Positions 9,301 to 17,850 of a stretch of 34,236 bases of DNA are shown in pieces. Numbering within the stretch: position 1 is the first letter of the stretch; each line of letters begins with the position of its first letter. The stretch is from an uncultured Victivallales bacterium (GTDB lineage Bacteria > Verrucomicrobiota > Lentisphaeria > Victivallales > UBA1829), in contig CALXMJ010000168.1 in assembly GCA_944389445.1 (NCBI GenBank), forward strand, positions 1-34,236. The letters run 5' to 3'. Below the pieces are notes generated by a model, which worked only from the letters and a program-made list of their open reading frames with translations, was not told the origin of the DNA and searched no databases. The translations under genes and the position numbers were made by a program.

Positions 9301-9709
9301 CTGCACGCAGGCGTTTGCCGGATTTGTTCCGAATGAGACGGTCAAGTGCCGGGATGTCGATTTCAAGACAAGCAACGATTTCGCTGTTGTCATCATGACC
9401 AGCCGTGACAATCAGCCCCTCAAATCTTCCGGCCGGATTCTGATGACGGCGACCGCACGCTGCTGGAACACCGGGATGAAATATGCGCGTCTCCGCAACA
9501 GAATTTCCGCGCAGGGGGTTGCTCCGCAGATCTTCCAGCCGGTCAAGGGAAGCGTCTCGCTGCGGACCGGGAAAAATCTTGAAGTTTATGCCCTTGATTT
9601 CTCCGGACGCCGGACCGCACCGGTCAAATGTGTCTATCAGAATGGCGTTCTGACGATTCCGGTCGGCGCTGCCGTACACTATGAATTGACGGAAGGAGGA
9701 AAAAAATGA
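6371..9709 (+). CDS. very large secreted glycoside hydrolase, clan GH-A-like TIM barrel
   Basis: Predicted secreted enzyme of 1112 residues. An N-terminal signal peptide (basic MKNGLK, hydrophobic AVVLLCLT, end near residue 21-24) is followed by about 450 residues of beta-rich sequence. A TIM barrel then opens with RFMGMCVLGFF and RLRGMGVNIVRVG (residues about 495-535). Acid/base candidate E640 lies in MVVNETS and nucleophile candidate E821 in TLTEWN, in the order typical of clan GH-A. The last 200 residues look like a beta-sandwich. The gap of 181 residues between the two glutamates is longer than usual and implies inserts. GGGAG precedes the ATG. It is first in a plus-strand operon with a pseudopilin and an SGNH esterase. 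The substrate is not readable; a decorated plant or host glycan is likely from context. Confidence 0.8.
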   Translation: MKNGLKWFCRAVVLLCLTCSGNESLKAPSWMKIMPNGTFQIDDIRAAIGVNDGRRGASETAANSKFEKSPATIELDSRIWQTRFRPFSPGPFCTLQKKLTVFSDTELNWRYTFLGAEKSGIRGVGLDLTMPAAEREFIVDGKKVAVPAKFSRVVLYNGSCRILRIPVAGSDVEFSGDFKLTISDLRKWGSGTIILTFQMKEVERPWKKASFEFDIRYRGVRISREAFQAAGLKFTPVPLASSVNNTTWDDVADDGKCGWTDKGPQDDLRLFRCKGRTVLNGIPFDIADPAKSRGKNIVSVAHRNLGLNLPDSIELPMNGIKAGGLYFLHAAALANTAPGSYVVRYADGSAETIPLRNFDNIFNWWSVGTSSSSAIGWIPDPAGDSRKGLGLYPWRNPHPEKPIASVTMKVAPEAKKCMLMLAGITAVDRAPVIPAEEAASTVSDAGWIPYSPVDGKALENSILDVADMVPAPAGKFGFVRVDGDRFRFENGREARFMGMCVLGFFQCDKAYTSKVLRRLRGMGVNIVRVGVGGDENGGIFKAGGRMEFDPQRLDRYFFYLAELKKNGIYIQFDLLPSRGVKKFENPELEGVRWYPNVFVMPQIRNRQKELITKLLTTVNPYTGLPLAKDPALAMLMVVNETSLLDQPVRDKLTHPLVKAELKKKFNRFLMEKYRNRETLKKVWKGSLADSEDPGAGTVAIPMDYNRHRYSVERETDCRAFMAALQSEYFTEIRDHVRSLGCVAPITGSNHWTTDPLDFYSNAASTDFIDRHAYWAHPAVDNGWGIEQILFNPNSSLKSGTGGLLEQIVARRVAGKPFTLTEWNVASPNEFRADAQLYMPAYASMHGWNLFQFLFNMNRALSEPKRIGSAFDLERDVLQLAMWPATAVMFHRQDIRKSEPVFREKMTFAEAANPRGKRFEAGKLARTGLCTGTGISFSDDPDGKSSSARIPSEDKKSFASDTGELFWETRGLFRIDTPCTQAFAGFVPNETVKCRDVDFKTSNDFAVVIMTSRDNQPLKSSGRILMTATARCWNTGMKYARLRNRISAQGVAPQIFQPVKGSVSLRTGKNLEVYALDFSGRRTAPVKCVYQNGVLTIPVGAAVHYELTEGGKK

Positions 9710-9780
9710 AAATTTATCCGATTTGCAGGATGGATCTTTTCTGCCGATATGATGAAGAAAAATCAAACAGGAGTTCAGAT

Positions 9781-10449
9781 ATGAAACGTCGTTTTTCTTT
9801 GATTGAATTGCTGATTATCGTTGCGATCATCGCGATTCTGGTTGCTCTGCTGCTTCCCGCGCTTCAGAAAGCCAAGTCGAAATCCCGGGATGCGCTTTGC
9901 CTGGCTAATCTCAAGCAGGGGGCCGTGGCGATGAATTCCTACGCGCAGGATTTTAATGATTTCGTCAATCCGTGGCCGCTGGGGACGTGGACAGGGGATG
10001 CCTGTATCCGCCACACGAGTCCCTGGCGTGGATTCGGAGTTTATTACCGGAATAAATACCTGGAGAATCCCAGATCCATGTTTTGCGGGCAGTTCGGGGA
10101 ATTCAACAATACCGCAAGAGGAGATATTGAATATAACGCCATTGATTGGAGAACGATGAAATACAAACCGGGTGTTCCTTCCTCGCTTGGTTTCGCAGGG
10201 GCTGAGGCCGAGGTGATCTGGGGCTGCTACATCATGCGTGGAATGCGCAGCAATTCCAATCAGCCGCCGCGTCTGTTCAAAGCCGCTTCGACGGCGATGG
10301 TTTCGGAGTACGGATGCAACCGGATTGACGGATCACTGAATACGCGCTGGTTTGCGGCGCATACCGGTCGCTGGCCGGTTCTGTTCGGAGATTCCCGCGC
10401 GGTGTTCCTTTCGGAAAAGGAGATCCGGAAAGCCTGGTGGTATGATTGA
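9781..10449 (+). CDS. pseudopilin-like protein with prepilin N-terminus (H-X9-D type)
   Basis: Small type II secretion/type IV pilin-like protein of 222 residues. It has a short basic leader MKRR, then [24 protein letters not shown], i.e. the class III signal with glutamate at mature position 5 and one hydrophobic helix, then QKAKSKSRDALCLANLKQ. The C-terminus has HTGRWPVLFGDS, an H-X9-D match of the H-X9-DG motif in which the glycine is serine. Residue -1 is arginine and not glycine. The start at 9781 has AGGAG 7 bases upstream. An alternative ATG at 9706 overlaps the preceding stop, also has a strong GAAGGAGG site, and would add 25 residues. It lies between the giant glycosidase and the esterase. 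The role is unknown. Confidence 0.85.
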   Translation: MKRRFSLIELLIIVAIIAILVALLLPALQKAKSKSRDALCLANLKQGAVAMNSYAQDFNDFVNPWPLGTWTGDACIRHTSPWRGFGVYYRNKYLENPRSMFCGQFGEFNNTARGDIEYNAIDWRTMKYKPGVPSSLGFAGAEAEVIWGCYIMRGMRSNSNQPPRLFKAASTAMVSEYGCNRIDGSLNTRWFAAHTGRWPVLFGDSRAVFLSEKEIRKAWWYD

Positions 10450-10551
10450 TGTCCGGATGCGTTTCTCTTTCTCCGCCGCAATATGGCCGGTCGGAGGAAT
10501 AGAATGGGATAATTCGTTCGGGAAGAATGATTTGCAAATAGGCGGTGCTCA

Positions 10552-12027
10552 ATGAAGATGGAATCGGCTGGAAAAGGAATCGTTGCCGGATTGCTGGGGA
10601 TCGGTGCGGTATTTCTGCTGCCGCTCTCGGCTCCGGGGAATGCGGCTGTAAAGACGGAGAATGTTCCCGCACGTTTATTCTCCGTGCGTGACGGAATGCC
10701 GAATCTGGCGGCGAAGCTGGAAGCGGGAAAGAAAGTGGAGATCGTTTTTCTCGGCGGCTCCATTACGGTGATGGGGGGATATACGAACGATGGATATGTC
10801 CGGTATGTGGAACGCTGGCTGAAGGAGCGGTATCCCCGTGCGGAAATCAAGGTCCGCAATGCGGGCGTTCCCGGGACTGGGTCGGAGTATGGTGCCAAGA
10901 GGTATGACCGCGATGTCCTCCGCCATAAGCCGGACGCCGTTTTTATTGAGTTCGCAGTAAACGATGGAAAATCCGATCAGACCGCATCCATGGAACGCAT
11001 GGTGCATAAGAGCTGGCGGAAGGAACCCCGGATCGATCTGGTTTTCTTCTACACGCTCGACAAATCTCATCTGGAGAGTTACAGGAAGGGATGCCTGCCG
11101 TTTGCCGCCGGGTGTCATGAGCGTGTTGCGGAACAGTATGGAATTCCCACGATCGGGACGGCGTTTCATGCGGCGGAGAAAATCAATTCCGGTTCCATCG
11201 TCTGGAAGACGTTTTCCGGTGACACCTGCCATCCTTCCGCTGCCGGATTCCGCTTGTTTGACGAGGTGTTCGCCTCAGCGCTCCCGGAGCTGCTCCGGAC
11301 AAAAAAGGGAGGATTCCCGCATAAACTGGGCAAAACGATTACTCCGAATCTGGAGGTCTATCCGCCGGCGCTGAAGGCAAAACCGCTGGTTTCTCCGAAG
11401 ACTTTCCTTTTCACTGACGGAGAGGCTCCTGCCGACGTGTATGAACTTCCTCTTCCTGCGGTACATTGGGTCGGAGAGCCTGTCTATCGTTCCCCGAATG
11501 GAAAAATCCTTTGGCGGATTGAGTGTCTGCCCCGCCGTTTTGCCGGTAAACTGGATGGAAGCACCGGATCGGACCGTTCGCTTTGGAATGGGAAACCGGC
11601 GGAATGGTTTGAGGAAGGACACTGTTTCAGCGGAACGGATGGAATGTCTGTGTTTTCCGGTGACGGGAAAAAAGGCGGTCTGCTGGGAGTATCGGGCAGC
11701 AGTGTCGGAGTGCTTTGCTTTACTGCGCCGGAAAAAGGCAAATACGAATCCGGAAGGATTCGTTCGGGGGAGTTCCAGATGTGGGCGAATGAAGGCAGTA
11801 CAGTGGCTTTTTCGGCCCTGAAATTTTCCGGGAAAGGGGATCAGGGGGAGGTTCTTGCGGTTCACCGGGAGGTTCGGAAGGAACGGCGTGGAATTTCCAT
11901 GTCCTTTTCCGTGGAGCTTGAACGCGGGGACGAGATTGCCTTTCTTGCGGATCTGAAATTGCCGGAGTATATTCGCGGCGGATGGCGCAATTTGAAGATC
12001 ACTGCCGCAAGGAAGCTCGTGCCGTAA
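10552..12027 (+). CDS. secreted SGNH/GDSL-family esterase with C-terminal beta-rich region
   Basis: Predicted secreted hydrolase of 491 residues, probably a carbohydrate O-acetylesterase. A signal peptide covers about the first 28 residues (IVAGLLGIGAVFLLPLSAPGNAA). The SGNH blocks are all seen: GGSIT with nucleophile S70, the glycine block NAGVPGTGSEYG near 103-114, FAVND with N137, and DTCHP with D224 and H227. This domain ends near residue 245. The following 245 residues are an unrecognised beta-rich region that ends in ITAARKLVP. The ribosome site is weak. It is third in the operon after the giant glycosidase and pseudopilin, which suggests removal of acyl groups from the same polysaccharide. 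Confidence 0.87.
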   Translation: MKMESAGKGIVAGLLGIGAVFLLPLSAPGNAAVKTENVPARLFSVRDGMPNLAAKLEAGKKVEIVFLGGSITVMGGYTNDGYVRYVERWLKERYPRAEIKVRNAGVPGTGSEYGAKRYDRDVLRHKPDAVFIEFAVNDGKSDQTASMERMVHKSWRKEPRIDLVFFYTLDKSHLESYRKGCLPFAAGCHERVAEQYGIPTIGTAFHAAEKINSGSIVWKTFSGDTCHPSAAGFRLFDEVFASALPELLRTKKGGFPHKLGKTITPNLEVYPPALKAKPLVSPKTFLFTDGEAPADVYELPLPAVHWVGEPVYRSPNGKILWRIECLPRRFAGKLDGSTGSDRSLWNGKPAEWFEEGHCFSGTDGMSVFSGDGKKGGLLGVSGSSVGVLCFTAPEKGKYESGRIRSGEFQMWANEGSTVAFSALKFSGKGDQGEVLAVHREVRKERRGISMSFSVELERGDEIAFLADLKLPEYIRGGWRNLKITAARKLVP

Positions 12028-12612
12028 ATCTTGAAAACAGTTCGAACGTATTTTCGAATAACCCGTTGATAGAGATGGTTATGATGTATCTCACCGATGG
12101 GTTCTGGGACCGCTGTGAAACAGCGGAATTATGAACATTGCCTCTTTTTGAAAAAGCAGAATTGCTCCTCCCGGAAGAAACTTGCGATAAAACAAGGGAA
12201 TAGCACGGGCTTTGCGGATGCCGCCTGCGAATGCTTCAATCGCTTCCAAAAGGTTCTACAGGGAGAAGAAAAAGAGTGACCATATGATCGTTTCCTGCGG
12301 GTTCACTATTGCCATTGCTGGAAAATCAGCGTTATTCTGAGGAGGTATGTTACGCGGCAATATATTTTTTGCTGTTTTGGGTGTCTGCGAAGACGTTTGC
12401 TTTTTGAGGTTTGCCGGATATGACCGGTATCGTTGCATTTGGAAAACCGCGGACGGGGAAACAGATGAAGCATGCTTCCCTGATGTCAGAAGAAGTCTGT
12501 GGAATTTGATTTTTGCCTGGAGCGGAAAAGTAAAAAGGAAAAGGGATGGGAGAGTCCGGAACGCATTCCGCCGTTTTGCCGTCCGGGGGAAAGCGTTCCG
12601 GAGTATTTGACG
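12028..12612. other. 585-bp gap without a supported gene
   Basis: The stretch lies between two convergent operons. It has only short open frames (60-87 codons) with no recognisable protein pattern and poor or misplaced ribosome sites. It contains a small CCGCTG/CAGCGG hairpin near 12111-12127 and a larger inverted repeat at 12555-12602. It could be a decayed gene or a small RNA region; nothing firm can be said. Confidence 0.5.
12555..12602 (-). terminator. inverted repeat just downstream of the GH39-like/CBM9 gene
   Basis: TCCGGAACGC (12555-12564) and GCGTTCCGGA (12593-12602) are exact 10-bp arms. Inside, TTCC/GGAA and CCG/CGG continue the stem with two single mismatches. It begins 10 bp after the stop codon of the minus-strand gene and is followed on that strand by a pyrimidine-rich tract, not a clean U-run. 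It is a probable end of the long minus operon. Confidence 0.5.
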
Positions 12613-15468
12613 CTATTTCAGGATGATTTCTCCGAAGTTCTTCGGCGGCAGACGTTTCAACTGGAAGAATCCGATTGCGGAAACGTCGTTCTGTTTTTTA
12701 TATTCCGCATCGCGGTCGTTGACCGTTCCCGCGCAGAAGACCGACATGCCGGGCCGAACTTTCTTCAGATTGATGAAATGCCACGGGACGGCGACCTGAT
12801 ACAGGATTTCCACCCGTCCGCCGTTCCCTTTTGTGACCGTGATGCTGCGTGGGAACTCCTGCGGGGAAAGGAGTCCCGTTTTCAGCGATTCCGGATCGAA
12901 GGAGTATGCTCTCCAGGCCTCGGGACCCTGTGGCGTCAGGGCGAGATTGATTTCACTGAAGGCGAGCTGGAGCTGTTCCCCCACGCTGTTCGAGGTGCGC
13001 GGAACAGTTCTTTGTCTGGAGAATCCCAGCTGGACGCTGTCGCCGTTCCAGAGATTTCTTCCCCGGGAGTTCTGAAAGAATAGATCGTCCAGAACTCGGA
13101 GCTTGATCAGGAAATACTCCTCATTCCATCCGAATGCGATGGCGGCGGAGAGATCTTCGGTCCCGCTGTGGAACTCGGGACTCCGGACACATTCTTCCGG
13201 CAGTTTCAGGGAAGGTTCGGCCTTCCAGCCGGAGAAGTCGCCGTTCCGTCCGACTCCGGGCAGATAATCGGCGGCAAGGAAGTTGAATTCCCCGTGCTTC
13301 CGGGACCGGTATCCGGATTTCAGCTCAACCGTGAGTTCCGTTTTGAATTTTTGAAACGGAGAAGGTTCAAAGCCGGGAAAGAGAAGTGTGAATTCTCTGC
13401 TCTGATTTCCCTTCAGGGAGAAGCCGGTCCTTTTTCTGGATTCCGGAATGCCGGGAATCCGTGAGGATACGGAACCGGAGCAGTCATTGCCGGAGAGGTT
13501 CTTCAGCGAGAAACGGAGTCCGAATGTTCCATCCGGAGAACAGTATGCCCGCTCGTTCTCCACGGCGACCGGCGGACGGACCCCGAGACGGATTCCCGTC
13601 GATGCGAGAATGCGTCCTGTCTCATCCACGAGGTTCATCTGGAAGGGATAGCGTCCTTCGGGAAGGGTTTGCGGGAGGTGCATTTTAATGGAATAGCGCG
13701 AATCCTTTTTCAGGCAAACGGAAGTTTCTTTCATTCGAAGTGCTGCGGGAGCTTTCAGCGTGAGGCGTCCATCGGAGAGTACGGAACCGGTGAGCGTGAT
13801 CTCACCTCCTGAGACTCCGGAAAGTTCTGTGCTGTCGGGACGGATTTTCCGTTCGGCGTTCCGTCCCCACAGCTTCGGATCCGCGTCCAGAATGTAGACC
13901 GGAGCTTCCGTGAGAGTCAGGGCGAGACTGCCTTTGTCTGTTTTCATCCGTTTCCGGTTGCCCATGATGTCGGCGACTTCGATGCTGTCTCTTCCCGTTT
14001 CGATGCGCACATCGGTATTTCTTCCGCTGAAATCCCAGAGGGCGATTATGCAGTGGTCATTCCGGTCCGCGTAGGAGTAACCGAGAACGGTGTCGCCGAG
14101 GTATTCGATTGTTCCGGTCGGCCGATGTCCCTCCAGCAGGAAACTGGCGGCGGCAAGCGCGGGAAAAACCGGACGCGGCGCCACTTTTCCGGTTGCCCAG
14201 ATATGGTGTGGAATCGTCAGATTATAGGTCAGTCCATAGTCGCCTCTGCCGGACGCGTCATGATCGTAGCCGTAGAACGGTTCGTTGGAAAGAATTCCTT
14301 CTCCGAGCAGAATCAAACTGGCGCGGACTTGTCCGTACATCTGAATCCGTTCTTCCGCGGGGGTGGCTCTGGCGGAATAGCCGGATTCATTCGCCCGGAT
14401 GCCGATCTTTCTGCCCTTCGCATATTGGCGGATCGTCTCTTTGAGCGCACGGATATTTTCCACAAGACCGTTCTCCTCCACCGGATACTGAATGTACGGA
14501 TGCAGCGACACTTCGTCCACCAGATCCAGAAATCCTTTCTCGAACAGTTTCCTGTGCGCTTCCGCGGAACCGAGACCGATATGGGAGAAGCATGGACCCA
14601 GGATCAGGGCGTCCGGATCTGCCTCGCGGATGGCTTTCCGCGCAATCCGGTAGATTCGGACGATGTCGTCATTGGAAAGATAGAGATCCGGTTCCCAGAG
14701 CGGCTGATAGCGCATGACTTTATCAAAGCCCTTCTGTTCCAGACCGCGTTTTGCCGTATCATAGTAAACTTTTGCGAAGAGGTCCTCACCCTTCTTGTTC
14801 AGCGGACGCAGGGACTGTTCGTTTCCTGTGAGGTTTCCCCTTTTCTCAGCGGCGGTCAGCTGCTGGAAGACGCTGCTCGGGCCGCGGAACACTTCGTACG
14901 AGTAGTAGACCCAGGGTTTGTTTTTCCGGGCTTTGATGAATTCCTCCCGGTTTTTTGCTATGTTGCGCTTTCCCCAGCGGCTGCCGATCCAGGAAGCAAG
15001 TGTCGATTTCCCCGTGGAATTGCCATGGAGACCGAAAAACGACTCTTCCGGCGGAAGAACTTTCCGGGAGGCGGGGTCCGGCAGAACGGCATAGGTCAGA
15101 CAACCCGCCGGACGGCTTCCGGTTTTCTGCAGGAGAGTTCCGTCCGAAAGTTTTGCCAGCACGCGGTAGAAGCCGTATTCTCCGCGCGGAACCTCCGTGA
15201 CGCTTCCGTTCCATTCCCCTTTCTCATTGGCCTGAAAGGGAATCCGGAGCGTTTTCCGGCTTTTTTCGTTCTGATCCTGAAAATCCAGCAGAAGGGTTTC
15301 CTTCTTTCCGGGAGCGAGTCCGCTGACTTTGAAATACAGCGTGATGCCTTCTCCCCGTTTGAAGAGACTGTTGTACGGATTCGATGTATCTCCCGTGAGC
15401 GCCACGGCGGCTTCCGTTGCGGCTGCGGCGAAAAGACACAGAGCGGATAAAAGCAATCTTTTTTTCAT
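12613..15468 (-). CDS. secreted GH39-like glycosidase with C-terminal CBM9-like module
   Basis: Predicted secreted enzyme of 951 residues. A clear signal peptide (MKKRLLLSALCLFAAAATEA) is followed by an immunoglobulin-like region, then a TIM barrel from about residue 140 to 450. Acid/base candidate E259 lies in QPLWEPDLY and nucleophile candidate E361 in IRANESGYS, 102 residues apart as in clan GH-A families such as GH39. A beta domain (VLGYSYADRNDHCIIALWDF, EAPVYIL) follows. The last 210 residues resemble a CBM9/DOMON-type sugar-binding module (NGDFSGWK, WNGDSVQLGFS, VEILYQVAVPWHFI, GFFQLKRL). It is last in the long minus operon, 7 bp after the propeller gene. The family is not certain; the activity is not known. 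Confidence 0.82.
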   Translation of the reverse strand: MKKRLLLSALCLFAAAATEAAVALTGDTSNPYNSLFKRGEGITLYFKVSGLAPGKKETLLLDFQDQNEKSRKTLRIPFQANEKGEWNGSVTEVPRGEYGFYRVLAKLSDGTLLQKTGSRPAGCLTYAVLPDPASRKVLPPEESFFGLHGNSTGKSTLASWIGSRWGKRNIAKNREEFIKARKNKPWVYYSYEVFRGPSSVFQQLTAAEKRGNLTGNEQSLRPLNKKGEDLFAKVYYDTAKRGLEQKGFDKVMRYQPLWEPDLYLSNDDIVRIYRIARKAIREADPDALILGPCFSHIGLGSAEAHRKLFEKGFLDLVDEVSLHPYIQYPVEENGLVENIRALKETIRQYAKGRKIGIRANESGYSARATPAEERIQMYGQVRASLILLGEGILSNEPFYGYDHDASGRGDYGLTYNLTIPHHIWATGKVAPRPVFPALAAASFLLEGHRPTGTIEYLGDTVLGYSYADRNDHCIIALWDFSGRNTDVRIETGRDSIEVADIMGNRKRMKTDKGSLALTLTEAPVYILDADPKLWGRNAERKIRPDSTELSGVSGGEITLTGSVLSDGRLTLKAPAALRMKETSVCLKKDSRYSIKMHLPQTLPEGRYPFQMNLVDETGRILASTGIRLGVRPPVAVENERAYCSPDGTFGLRFSLKNLSGNDCSGSVSSRIPGIPESRKRTGFSLKGNQSREFTLLFPGFEPSPFQKFKTELTVELKSGYRSRKHGEFNFLAADYLPGVGRNGDFSGWKAEPSLKLPEECVRSPEFHSGTEDLSAAIAFGWNEEYFLIKLRVLDDLFFQNSRGRNLWNGDSVQLGFSRQRTVPRTSNSVGEQLQLAFSEINLALTPQGPEAWRAYSFDPESLKTGLLSPQEFPRSITVTKGNGGRVEILYQVAVPWHFINLKKVRPGMSVFCAGTVNDRDAEYKKQNDVSAIGFFQLKRLPPKNFGEIILK

Positions 15469-15475
15469 CAGGTCC

Positions 15476-17050
15476 TCATTTCTTTCCCTGTTTGAGCTGG
15501 AATCTCAGGATGCCCTTTCGCTCTGGCGAAGCGGCAAAGAGCCATTTTCCGTTTGCCGCGAGAGCTGTCAGTTTCCGGTTCTGGGCATCAAGAAGTTTTC
15601 CATTCCGGTCGAGCAGGAGAAGTTTATCTCCGGAGACGGCGATGCAGTCTCCCAGTACGGCGATGTCGCTGATTTTTCCGGGGAAGTTCCAGAGGGTTTT
15701 GCCGTCCTTCAGACAGAAGACCTTCCCGGCGTTTGCCGCGACGATTTCTCCGGACGGGAACACATCCACTTTCACGACGGGTTCCGTCAGATCGTTTTTT
15801 ACATTCAGCTTACCGGAGTCGGCAACGATGAGCTGTCCGTTAAGGAGAGCCATGTCGGTCGGGGCCTGAAAGGAACCTTTCTGAAGGCGCATGCGGTTCT
15901 TGTCGCCCCAGCGGGTGCGCGAGGGATCAAATTTCCAGACGGCTTTTTTCACCTTGTCCAGAATCAGGAATGTTCCGTCCCCGTTCGGGAGAGCGGCGAT
16001 TCCGGAGGAGCTCCAGTTCGCTCCGACTCTCCAGGCTTCGTTGCCGGCGTTCAGCAGAGGGGCGTCTGGCAGATCGTCCAGCAGAAGACGGTGGATCGCT
16101 CCGCCGCAGACTGCGATCACATGTTCCCCGGAGACCGCAAGCGCAGTGATCCAGGGAAGTCCTCCGATCCGGAAATCACATTCGGCGGGGGAGTCCGCCC
16201 GATAGTGTTTCAGCCCCTGAGAAGTCGCCAGGAAGAATCCGTTGTTTGCATCTTTGCAGATGGCATAAGTGTAACGGTCCGTCTCTCCGCCCACTTTTTC
16301 CCGCTTGGAGGAGAGCGGATGATCCCGGAACGTGGTTGCTCCGGCATCCACGCCCCAGCAGACGCCGTCCAGAGGGAAGAATGCCGATGCGGAACCGCGC
16401 AGGGGCCAGTTGCCGCTCTGTGCGGCTCCGTCCGGCGTGAATCGGTAGGTACGCAGTTCCGGATAGCCGGTTGAGGCGATCAGGTATCCCGCGCCGGGCA
16501 GAAAGCCCATGGAATAAAAGGGCGACTGGGGAGTCGTTTTTGCCAGATCTACGACTACGCCCAGAGAGGTTCCGTCGGCCTTCCACGCATGGATCTGTTT
16601 TGCTTTTCTGTCGTAGGCGAAATATTTGGCGACTCCTCCGAATGCCTGTTTTGTTTCATCGCCGGCGATTGCCACCCGGTCGAATTTCCGTTTCAGGTCC
16701 AGAACGGGCGCAGCGGATTTTGTGCCGTTTTTCAGTGTATAGAGACGGGTGTTGTCAAGCAGATAGATGGTCTTTCCGTCGGAGATCAGCGGTCCCGGGG
16801 TGCCGGAGCGGATTCGTTCGGCAGTCCGGCTTCCCGGCGTCAGGCGCCAGAGTTCGCCGTTTCCCTGATAGGGCCCGGTGATGAAATAGATTCCGCTCGA
16901 ATCCGCCGCGGCGGAGTAGACCGGCGTAAACGGAACAGGGGTGAATTTTTCCGGCTGGCTTTGTCCGAGTGCGCCGGAATACTCCAGCGAGGCTCCGAAT
17001 AAGGGAAGAAACGCCGCCAGAAGAATCGAAACAGTAAAAAGACGTGTCAT
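15476..17050 (-). CDS. secreted beta-propeller protein of unknown role
   Basis: Protein of 524 residues with a signal peptide (MTRLFTVSILLAAFLPLFGAS). The rest consists of repeated units of about 40-45 residues with the pattern of propeller blades: GIYFITGP.GNGELWRLTPG, GKTIYLLDNTRLYTLKNG, GIAALPNGDGTFLILDKVKKAVWKFDPS, DMALLNGQLIVADSG, GEIVAANAGKVFCLKDGKTLWNFPG and GDKLLLLDRNGKLL. The blades look like the PQQ/NHL type, but no catalytic or cofactor residues are recognised. It lies 7 bp upstream of the GH39-like gene and 50 bp after a pseudopilin gene, so it belongs to the same operon. It may be a polysaccharide-binding or lyase-type propeller; the function is open. Confidence 0.75.
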   Translation of the reverse strand: MTRLFTVSILLAAFLPLFGASLEYSGALGQSQPEKFTPVPFTPVYSAAADSSGIYFITGPYQGNGELWRLTPGSRTAERIRSGTPGPLISDGKTIYLLDNTRLYTLKNGTKSAAPVLDLKRKFDRVAIAGDETKQAFGGVAKYFAYDRKAKQIHAWKADGTSLGVVVDLAKTTPQSPFYSMGFLPGAGYLIASTGYPELRTYRFTPDGAAQSGNWPLRGSASAFFPLDGVCWGVDAGATTFRDHPLSSKREKVGGETDRYTYAICKDANNGFFLATSQGLKHYRADSPAECDFRIGGLPWITALAVSGEHVIAVCGGAIHRLLLDDLPDAPLLNAGNEAWRVGANWSSSGIAALPNGDGTFLILDKVKKAVWKFDPSRTRWGDKNRMRLQKGSFQAPTDMALLNGQLIVADSGKLNVKNDLTEPVVKVDVFPSGEIVAANAGKVFCLKDGKTLWNFPGKISDIAVLGDCIAVSGDKLLLLDRNGKLLDAQNRKLTALAANGKWLFAASPERKGILRFQLKQGKK

Positions 17051-17100
17051 AAAAACTTTCCTTTCGAATATAGTTGAATTGAAAAATCGGTATTTTTCCG

Positions 17101-17721
17101 TTACAGTCCCTGCCGGAGATTACCGAAATTGACGTCGGTCAGCTTTTCCTGATCGCTGACGATGGATGCGACATGACCGTCAAAATGGTAGACGTTGGAG
17201 CGCATGTTGTGCCGGAAGGAGATCCAGACCAGATATCCCACGTTCGAGGGCCAGTTGTAACGGGGATCGGTGTTGTTCTCCACCAGAATCTGCGCTTTGG
17301 AGGGCCGGCGGATGCGGGAGATCTTCTTGCAGACGTTTGCCGTGTCCCACTCGCCGGAAAAGAAGGTGTTCAATCCGTAGGAGTTGGCAGGATAAAGGGT
17401 CCAGGACGGACAGGGAATCATGTATTCCCCGTTTTTGTCTTTTTTTCTGGAAAGGCGTGCCGCCACCTCGTGAACCCAGGTGAAATCCTTCCGGACCATG
17501 AGCGGCATGCAGTATTCCGTATCGTTCGCATAAAGCTGCAAAGCCGTTCCGATGTTTTTCATGTTGTTGACGCATTGGATGGCGAATGCCTTTTCCCGCG
17601 CCTTGTTCAGCGCGGGAAGCAGAAGCGCTATCAGGATGGCCAGAATCGCAACTACGATCAGAAGTTCTATCAGGGAGAACCCCTTCTTCCTGTGGATGGG
17701 GTCTCTGGAAAGCCGATGCAT
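17101..17721 (-). CDS. pseudopilin-like protein with canonical G/F prepilin site and H-X9-DG motif
   Basis: Protein of 206 residues. The leader [14 protein letters not shown] ends in glycine, followed by [24 protein letters not shown] with glutamate at mature position 5, then [20 protein letters not shown]. The middle has single cysteines (IPCPSW, NVCKK). The end has [14 protein letters not shown], an exact H-X9-DG match. AAGGAG lies 9 bases before the ATG. It sits inside the long minus operon, between the CBM9-like fragment and the propeller gene, preceded by a 129-bp gap that has a TATAAT box near 17838 but no good -35. The protein resembles the small pilin-like family that is greatly expanded in Lentisphaerota and Planctomycetota; function unknown. 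Confidence 0.88.
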   Translation of the reverse strand: MHRLSRDPIHRKKGFSLIELLIVVAILAILIALLLPALNKAREKAFAIQCVNNMKNIGTALQLYANDTEYCMPLMVRKDFTWVHEVAARLSRKKDKNGEYMIPCPSWTLYPANSYGLNTFFSGEWDTANVCKKISRIRRPSKAQILVENNTDPRYNWPSNVGYLVWISFRHNMRSNVYHFDGHVASIVSDQEKLTDVNFGNLRQGL

Positions 17722-17850
17722 GAATCAAATCTCCTTATTTTGATTTTCGATGAAAACCGCTTGTCTGTTCGAACCTGTTGTTTGCCGTGATATTTCCCGG
17801 TGGTAACTGCAGATGTCACACCTCCATTCTGTATGAAATTATATTTTATT

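Noticed and set aside
7415-9766. 783-codon open frame on the minus strand opposite the giant glycosidase
   Set aside because: No domain pattern, atypical composition, and the plus strand has a signal peptide, barrel motifs and a proper ribosome site.
12347-12610. 87-codon plus-strand frame in the gap
   Set aside because: The AGGAGG is only one base from the ATG, the protein is Arg/Phe-rich without pattern, and it runs through the inverted repeat after the convergent gene.
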